Positions 58,339-64,000 of a DNA stretch of 64,000 nucleotides are shown one piece after another. The stretch is taken from NCBI GenBank assembly GCA_963734725.1, contig CAVTIX010000009.1:62001-126000 (forward strand). Direction: 5' to 3'. The DNA comes from DASXKD01 sp963734725 (GTDB lineage: Bacteria; Actinomycetota; Actinomycetes; Streptosporangiales; Streptosporangiaceae). A model generated the notes under the pieces. It saw only the letters and a program-made list of their open reading frames with translations, did no database searches and had not been told where the DNA came from. Position 1 is the first letter of the stretch. Every line of letters begins with the position of its first letter. The position numbers and the translations under genes were made by a program.

Positions 58339-59791
58339 TCATGACACGAAGTCGTACAGGCCATTTGTTTCGGTGGCGACGAACAGCGCGCCCTGGGCGA
58401 AAACCGGCTGGCCGAAAACCCTGGTCGAGCCAACCGGGAGCGTGGTCAGGATGGCCCCGGTGGCGGCGTCGATGAGATAGGCGTCCGAGGTGGAGTGACA
58501 GCCGTAGAAGGTGCAGCGCACGCCGGCTGCGGCGACGACCGTACAGGGCAGCCCCGTCCGCCAGATGTACGCGCCGGTTGCCAGGTTGGCCTCGTCAATT
58601 GATCCGCCGTAGCTGGTAGTGCCGATGGTGGTGGCGCCGCCGCTGAGGTAGAGATCGCGGGCCGGCGCGTCCCAGTCCGCGCTGGCGAAGCAGGAGCCGG
58701 TCGTGCCATCGGGCGCGGCGATCACGTCGGTCCACAGCGGTGAACTGGAAAGCGGATTGGCGGTGAGCGCGTAGAAGTCCCCATTCTTGTTGCAGGCGCC
58801 AACGGTGGCCGGCGTGCCGCTGTTGCCGAACAGGGTGGGAGAGGCGCCGAAGTCCCAGTCGTGTCCGCTGCCTGCGGTTCCAGGCGCCCGCCAGGACTGC
58901 AACAGTTTCAGCGTCGCGGACAAGTGGACAATCGACAGGGAATGACCGATCTTGTTGCCGGCCGGGCACGTGTTGATCGTGGGGTCGCACTCGTTCCCGG
59001 TGGACACCCACAGATCGTGGCCATTGGCCGAGACCGCCACGCTTCGACCAGACGCTGCCGCCGATCGACTCGGCGGGCACCGAGTACCAGGTGCGGAGCA
59101 CGTGGCCGCTGTGCTGGTCCAGCTCGACCACTCCGCCGCGGATGAGCGGGTGGTCACAGCCGGACGCCAGGCCCACGTAGATGTGGCCGTCGATCACCGT
59201 CGGCGACGACCAGTTGTAGTAGGCGTCCGGGTCAGCCGTAGACGGCGGTCCGATCTCGGTCCGCCAGGACACAGTGCCGGTCGCGGCGTCCAGCGCATAC
59301 AGGTAACGGGCGCCGGACACATACACGGTGCTCGTGCCGGTGACCGGATCCGGCAATACGGCCGCCGTCGAGGTGACCCCGAGCGGCAGGCAGGTCACAT
59401 GCGGCCGGATGCCGAGCTGGCGGGACCAGGCTACCGCGCCCGTCGCTTCGTTCAGCGCGTAGAACATGCCGCTCTGTGCGCCGATGAACACCCGCCCGCC
59501 CACCACCGTCGGGCTGGCGTCCAGGACCGGCGCAGGCTTGCCGGTGACCACCGGCGGCTGCCAGTGCCATGCCTGGCTCACCGACACTGCGTTCGACGGT
59601 GTGAACGCCGTGGCCAGGCTCCTCGAGCTGTGCTGCGGGCCATGCAAGAACTGGGGCCAGTCAAGATCTGGCTGAGCAACTTCCGCCCGGGCGGGCTTGG
59701 CTTTTGCTTGAGCTGCCTGCACCGGGATTGCCGAAAGACCACCCAGGATCAGGGCTACCGTGCAGACAGAAAGTAATTGAAACCGCAACAT
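58339..59791 (-). pseudogene. Secreted PQQ-like beta-propeller protein, frameshifted
   Basis: Frame 1 (ATG 59791): signal peptide LRFQLLSVCTVALILGGLSA, then propeller blades with DWPQFLHGPQHSS, VFIGAQSGMFYALNEATGAV and YLYALDAATGTVSWRTEI. Near 59046 the reading moves to frame 2: SVAVSANGHDLWVSTGNECD, GGSIDEANLATGAYIWRTGL and DAATGAILTTLPVGSTRVFG to 58339. One extra A near TGGTCGAAGCG explains it. The repeated W/Y-ALDAATG blades are typical of PQQ-domain quinoprotein-like propellers. Function unknown; probably exported and protein-binding or an oxidase relative. Confidence 0.77.
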
Positions 59792-60120
59792 TTCCCCGGG
59801 CCCCCATAAGCCCTGCTGTGCCCTTTGATAGGCAAGAAAGCGGACCGCTACAGATTCTCCCTGCCCCGCAGGCGCCAGCAATATTACCCTCGCGTTGCCC
59901 ACTCCGGCGCGCTGCCGACCCAGTCAGCGGCGGGCAGCGCGCCCGATACAAGGCCATGACCAACTTGCCGCTCCTCCGGCCCGCGGCGAGCGGCCGCGGT
60001 CGGCGTGCCGGTGTCCACGGCCGTCGCCTGCTAGCCGGGCCTGGCGGGAAGCAGGTGACATAGGCGGCGCACTGACCGGGCCGGGTTCCTGCCGTATGGC
60101 CCGAGACCTATCCACGCTGG
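59792..60120. other. Intergenic stretch without a recognisable gene
   Basis: Lies between the propeller gene and the YCII remnant. No convincing coding pattern, repeat or promoter is seen. Confidence 0.45.
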
Positions 60121-60245
60121 AAACCAGAAGCACCCCGGCGGCTTCTGGATCATCGAGGCCTCCGGCCCCGGCGTGTCGCTCAAGGTCGCCGCCGAGGGGC
60201 CGCAGGCCTGCCAGCGGCAGGCCGGGGTGCGACGCAACGCTGCTG
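60121..60245 (+). pseudogene. YCII-domain protein remnant
   Basis: About 40 codons read KHPGGFWIIEASGPGVSLKV then AAEGPQACQRQAGVRR, which matches the YCII/DGPF domain pattern (GGFWIIEA.s...Alk.AaeG..AC). No start, stop or rest of the domain is visible. It is a leftover of a small dehydrochlorinase-like protein. Confidence 0.5.
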
Positions 60246-60567
60246 CCGATCCGCGCTGCAGTGTCGCCGGCAGATCCCGGTTCGACTCGGTGCACAGAGC
60301 CACCTGATCTGCGTGCCCCAAGATGCCGATCGCCACGAAGCCGCCATCGGCGCAGATCGAGCGGGTATTCTCGCGCGTTCGGCCGTGAGGGCCGATGACA
60401 GAGTGTGACACGCCGATGGGTGTGCGGGCCCGGAGCCGGGGTGCCCATGCCCCCCGCAAGGTGATTACTTTCGGTAAGCATTCCATGTGATCTGCGCCGT
60501 TGCGGCAGTAGCCGGTCATGCTGACTGGATACAGTGCAGAAATCCAGGTACAGCTACGGAGGCCGAA

Positions 60568-60880
60568 GTGGCACAAAGAGTAACCGTCACGCTGGAAGAC
60601 GACCTCAGTGGCGGCCCTGCCGATGAGACCGTGCGGTTCGCCTTCGGCGGGGCGGAGTATGAGATCGACTTGAGCGCCAAGAATGCCACCGCGTTCCGCA
60701 AGAAGCTGGCGCCCTTCATCGAGCACGCCCGCAAAGCCGGGCGCCGCCAGCCGGGCCGCACCGCCGCGGGCCGGCCGCGCAGCGGTGATATCCGGGCGTG
60801 GGCCAAAGCCCAGGGCATCGCGGTCAATGAGCGCGGGGCGCATCCCTGCCCGCGTGGCAGAGCAATACCAAGATGCTCAC
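60568..60880 (+). pseudogene. lsr2: Lsr2 family nucleoid protein, frameshifted near C-terminus
   Basis: The GTG-started frame is a clear Lsr2: AQRVTVTLEDDLSGGPADET, FAFGGAEYEIDLSAKNATAF, then RSGDIRAWAKAQGIAVNERG. The run GGGG at 60835-60838 shifts the frame, so the DNA-binding RGR motif becomes RGAHP; in the other frame GRIPARVAEQYQDAH continues the family pattern and then reads on without the usual stop. Removing one G restores the AT-hook-like RGRIPA. Lsr2 silences foreign and AT-rich DNA; this copy as written lacks the DNA-contact tip. Confidence 0.8.
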
Positions 60881-61247
60881 CACCCGCCGCTGACACTGGT
60901 AGTCACTGGGGCTGGGCGCATGGCCAGATCCTCGACGCGCCCGCGCCGAGACTCGATGCCCCGCTCTCAGGTGGACGTGCAGGACGATGGGTTGCGCGAG
61001 GCCCTAGTGGGCCGGCTGGTCGTCCGCGTCGCGCGCGAGGGAACATTCTGCAATCCTGCGAGAGCGTCAGCCGATTTGAAGGTTAGCGGAGCTGAGCCGC
61101 CCAGCTGCGCCGGGACCGCGGGATGCCCTGCCAGCGTGCGCTGGCGCTGGGCGCGACGACATTAGTACAATTTCGGCGCCCGAAGGCTGGTGTCGGCCCG
61201 CTGCCATGGACAAGGACGGCAGGCGGCAGCAACAGGCAGGGGGACGG
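60881..61247. other. Intergenic stretch without a recognisable gene
   Basis: Follows the Lsr2 frame. A frame containing VDVQDDGLREALVGRLVVRV reads through part of it but resembles no family I know. The stretch from about 61200 is the leader of the next gene. Confidence 0.4.
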
Positions 61248-62680
61248 ATGGCCGATTTCATCGCCGGCACTCATGAATCCGACACGCATCAGAAGGCCCT
61301 GCGCATCAACCTCGATCCTCGGTGGTACGGGACGATCGCCGAGATCGGCGCCGGCCAGGAGGTGGTGCGGTGGTTCTTCCGGGTGGCGGCGCCGCCGGCA
61401 CCGTCGCGAAGTCGATTTCCGCTTACGACATGGCCGTCAGTGACGCCGTCTACGGCAAGGCAGACAGGTATGTGTCCGCAGGGCGGCTTCAGGGGATGCT
61501 CGACACGGAATTCCAGCTCAACGTCGACCGGCTCGGCGATGAGCGCGGTGACGACAACTGTTTCTTTGCGTTTGCCGATACGGTCGTGGCGCGCAGCTAC
61601 CGGGGCGGCAGCGAGTGCCACGGCTGGATGGGCGTGAAGTTCCAGGCCCAGCCACACGACGAGCCGAGCCAGATCGTCTTGCACGTGCGGATGCTCGATA
61701 TCGAGGCATTCGCACAGCAGGAGGCGCTTGGGATCGTCGGGGTGAACCTGCTGTACGGGGCGTTCTTTCAGCACCACGAGCCGGACAAGCTCATCGAGAG
61801 TCTCCTCGACCGCCTGACGACAGGCCGCATCGAGATTGACATGATCGAGTTCCGCGGCATCGAGTTCCGCGGCGTGGACAACAGGCTGATGGCGCTCAAG
61901 CTCGTGCAGCTCGGGCTCAGCGGTGTGGCGATGTTCGGCCCCGACCGAGAGGTCCTACAGCCGAGCGAGGTGCTGCGCAAGAAGGCGATCCTGGTGGAGC
62001 GGGGCAGCTTCCGGCCGCCCACTCACGTGAACCTCGACATGCTCGAGACGGCCAAGGCCAAGTTCGGGGAAGACCCGGACGTCGCGGGCAAGCCAGTGCT
62101 GACGCTTACCGAGATTACGATGCGCAACCTGCTCGCAGGCGGAGCCGCCGATGTGGACCGGCGCGACTTCCTCGCCCGTGCGGAGCTGCTCGCGGCGTGC
62201 GGCATGACTGTGCTGATCAGCGATTACTTCGACTACTACCGCCTCGCCGCCTATATCGCCGAGCGGACGAGCGAGCGGATCGGCATCGTCATGGGGGTGC
62301 CGAGCCTCATCGACCTGTTCGACGAGAAGAACCATGCCCAGCTTCCCGGCGGGATCCTGGAAAGCTTCGGGCGGCTGTTCAAGAACGAGCTAAAGCTGTA
62401 CGTCTACCCGCTCCAGCCCTCACCAGATGACGAACTGAAGACAGTAAACGACATCAAGGTCCAGACTGAGCTGCAACCGCTGTACGACTACCTCGCCGGG
62501 CGTGGCAGTTTCGTCCACCTCGACAATTACCGGCCCGAGTGCTTGCCGATCTTCAGTCGCGACGTGCTGCGGAGGATAGCCGCAGACGACGACTCCTGGG
62601 AGGGCATGGTCCCCGCTGAAGTCGCCGAGCTCATAAAGCGCCGGGGGTTCTTCGGCTACGTCAAGCCGGGCCGGGACTGA
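61248..62680 (+). pseudogene. Conserved protein of unknown function (about 480 aa), frameshifted early
   Basis: Frame 1 from ATG 61248: ADFIAGTHESDTHQKALRIN then LDPRWYGTIAEIGAGQEVVR; near 61383 it changes to frame 2, which continues AAGTVAKSISAYDMAVSDAV, DRYVSAGRLQGMLDTEFQLN, ECHGWMGVKFQAQP, RIEIDMIEFRGIEFRGVDNR, RGSFRPPTHVNLDMLETAKA and GILESFGRLFKNELKLYVYP. Replacing one lost base at CGGGTGGCGG would give one protein. The sequence is rich in conserved acidic and aromatic blocks and looks like an enzyme, but I cannot name it with confidence. Otherwise intact. Confidence 0.7.
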
Positions 62681-62713
62681 CAGCTCTCGCCCTGGCCCGC
62701 GTTTGTTATGCGA

Positions 62714-63540
62714 TCAGTGTTCTGGGACGCGTGCCCATTGGCCGATCATGAGCCAGGACAGGGGCACGAGGCCGGTTGCGGCGAGAAGTTCCTCGCGCAG
62801 GTCGTGTTCGACGCGGTGCCGGATCTCTTCTTCGGTGCCCAGGCCGTACTCGACGATCTTGGGGAGCGTGCTGCGGGCGAACAGGGCCCAGCGGCGGTAG
62901 GCGAGGGTGTCGTGGGCGGGGTGAAGCACGAACTCCGCCAGCGGCCTGGGGTCGGGCTGGAGCCCGGCGTCGCGCATCCGTGAGTACAGTTCGGCGCCGA
63001 TGTCGGGCCGGGCGCCGGAGCGCCGGAACACCGAGGTGAAGAGGGCCAGCAGCGCCGCCAGCACCGGCTGATTGGCTGGCGAGGCGGCCGTCACCGAGGC
63101 TGCCTGCTCGCAGAACGCGATAATCCGCCGGGGCGGATACGCTCGGCGAACGAGCGCAGCGCCTGGGTGGGGTCGTGCATGAACATCAAGACGAACCGCC
63201 CGACGGCGGCGTCGAACAGCCGTCCCGGATCGAGGGCGCCGGGCGTCTGCCTGGCGGAACGAGACGTTGGCGATTGCTTGCGCGGCGCGCCGTTGCTCGG
63301 CGACAACGATGGCCTCGCCGTCAACATCGACCCCGGTGACCGAACCCTTAGGGCCGACGAGGGCGCTGACCAGGAAGCTGACATCGCCGGCCCTGCACCC
63401 GATATCAAGAACGTGCATGCCTGCGCCGATTCCAGCGCTGCGCAGCATCCGCTCGGTCAGCGGCCCAAGATCTCAGCCTGCTCGATCAGCCGCCCATACT
63501 CGCCACGGCCGCGGCCAAAGACATAGCCGGCGTCTTCCAC
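62714..63540 (-). pseudogene. Class I SAM-dependent methyltransferase with several frameshifts
   Basis: From GTG 63540: YVFGRGRGEYGRLIEQAEIL, then a frame change near 63468 to MLRSAGIGAGMHVLDIGCRA (motif I, AdoMet binding). Another change near 63240 leads to GRLFDAAVGRFVLMFMHDPT, then a return near 63130 to IIAFCEQAASVTAASPANQP and GAELYSRMRDAGLQPDPRPL to 62714. Together this is an approximately 275-residue methyltransferase. Three shifts in 800 bp point to a poor-quality stretch or a decayed gene. Confidence 0.72.
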
Positions 63541-63577
63541 AGTCCCTGGTCCCTCCGAGTGTCACGTGATCGTCGGA

Positions 63578-63866
63578 TCACTCGTTTCCGCGGCTATGCC
63601 CCGCTCCAGGGCCTGGCCTGGCGACCGGGACGCCGAATTGCAGCACGAGCCAGATCCTACGGGGGTCGGTGAGCAGCCGTGCTTCCTCCAGCGGGTTCCC
63701 GTCGGCGATCAGCAGGTCGGCCAGCTTGCCTTCTGCCACGGTGCCGATCTGTTCGGCCAGGCCCAGCCTCCACGTCGGCGCTCGCGTCGCCGGGCCCGGC
63801 CATCCAGTAATAACCCGACAGTGTCGGCACCAGTACCTGGCCGCTGGCGCAGACGAACGGCAGCCC
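63578..63866 (-). pseudogene. Amidohydrolase family, C-terminal remnant with internal deletion
   Basis: Two frames on the minus strand: LPFVCASGQVLVPTLSGYYW (upstream) then, after a junction near 63785, AEQIGTVAEGKLADLLIADG and NPLEEARLLTDPRRIWLVLQ to a stop at 63578. This is the middle and end of an imidazolonepropionase-like amidohydrolase; the metal-binding HxH and active-site regions are missing. The remnant abuts a TetR tail on the other strand. Confidence 0.65.
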
Positions 63867-64000
63867 GGGCCGACGCCCGCCTCGTCGTGGCCGTGGTCCG
63901 CGGCCTGCTCCTGGACCTGCTCGCCACCGGGGATCGTGCCGGAACCACCGAGGCATACGAGCGGTTCCTCGCCCGCGCCCCGGCCACCGCCGTGCCAGCC
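63866..64000 (+). pseudogene. TetR-family C-terminal fragment running off the window
   Basis: The plus-strand frame reads RADARLVVAVVRGLLLDLLA then TGDRAGTTEAYERFLARAPA, the last helices of a TetR ligand-binding domain. It has no start: it joins the amidohydrolase remnant at about 63866. It continues past the window edge, so only the last helices can be judged. Confidence 0.5.

Noticed and set aside
1..64000. tRNA, rRNA or riboswitch genes
   Set aside because: I saw no cloverleaf with the GTTCGA-type T arm and no rRNA motifs; high-GC hairpins are too common here to call without computation.

Overview
The window is a stretch of a high-GC actinomycete chromosome. Evidence: Lsr2, F420-type enzymes (LLM, PPOX/F420 and F420H2:NADP-type proteins), an MpaB-family oxygenase, a WS/DGAT-type acyltransferase, GTG starts and GC-rich spacers. 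I cannot name a genus with confidence. No rRNA, tRNA or CRISPR array was recognised.

Layout. 0-5.4 kb: end of an alpha/beta hydrolase; a three-gene minus-strand operon (sulfite-oxidase-like molybdoenzyme, FAD reductase, zinc-ribbon DUF6510); a 27-bp minisatellite; a deletion scar joining a TetR tail to an F420/NADP-reductase tail; an LLM oxidoreductase; a frameshifted TPM-like membrane protein. 5.6-33.6 kb: the most coherent part. It holds an arginine deiminase system (arcA, argF/arcB, arcC, two APC permeases), two intact P-type ATPases and the tail of a third, SulP, a diacylglycerol-kinase-like protein, an MFS exporter, several small stress-type proteins and one large MalT/LAL-type LuxR regulator. 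About twelve promoters here share an 18-bp inverted repeat, TCACCC-N6-GGGTGA, placed 22-23 bp before a -10-like hexamer. The site is centred near -43, typical of a LuxR-family activator that contacts polymerase. At four or five promoters the -10 lies so close to the start codon that the mRNA should be leaderless. I infer one regulon controlled by the LAL protein.

33.6-48.7 kb: ordinary metabolic genes: a secreted cyclase-family protein, PPOX, VOC, LLM, and a translationally coupled lipid operon (plsB, then a HAD/PlsC/WS-DGAT fusion, then a sarcosine/dimethylglycine-dehydrogenase-like flavoprotein). These are followed by an epimerase, an SDR, VOC proteins and an MBL-fold hydrolase.

48.8-64 kb: a region of gene decay. 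Intact genes (ketopantoate reductase, ParB-like, Gfo/Idh/MocA, MpaB, NADP-binding reductase) alternate with remnants (GrpB, two TetR tails, hydrolase, YCII, amidohydrolase) and with genes broken by single-base frameshifts (DHFR-like, amidase, PQQ-propeller, Lsr2, a conserved unknown protein, a methyltransferase). The truncations look real. The single-base shifts may be real decay or consensus errors, and the sequence alone cannot separate these.

How the genes may work together (inference): arginine is imported in exchange for ornithine, broken down by ArcA, ArgF and ArcC to give ATP, NH3 and CO2, and the ATP could feed the ATPases encoded in the arcC operon. This would be an energy and ion-homeostasis response to starvation, acid or oxygen limitation, switched on by the LAL regulator.
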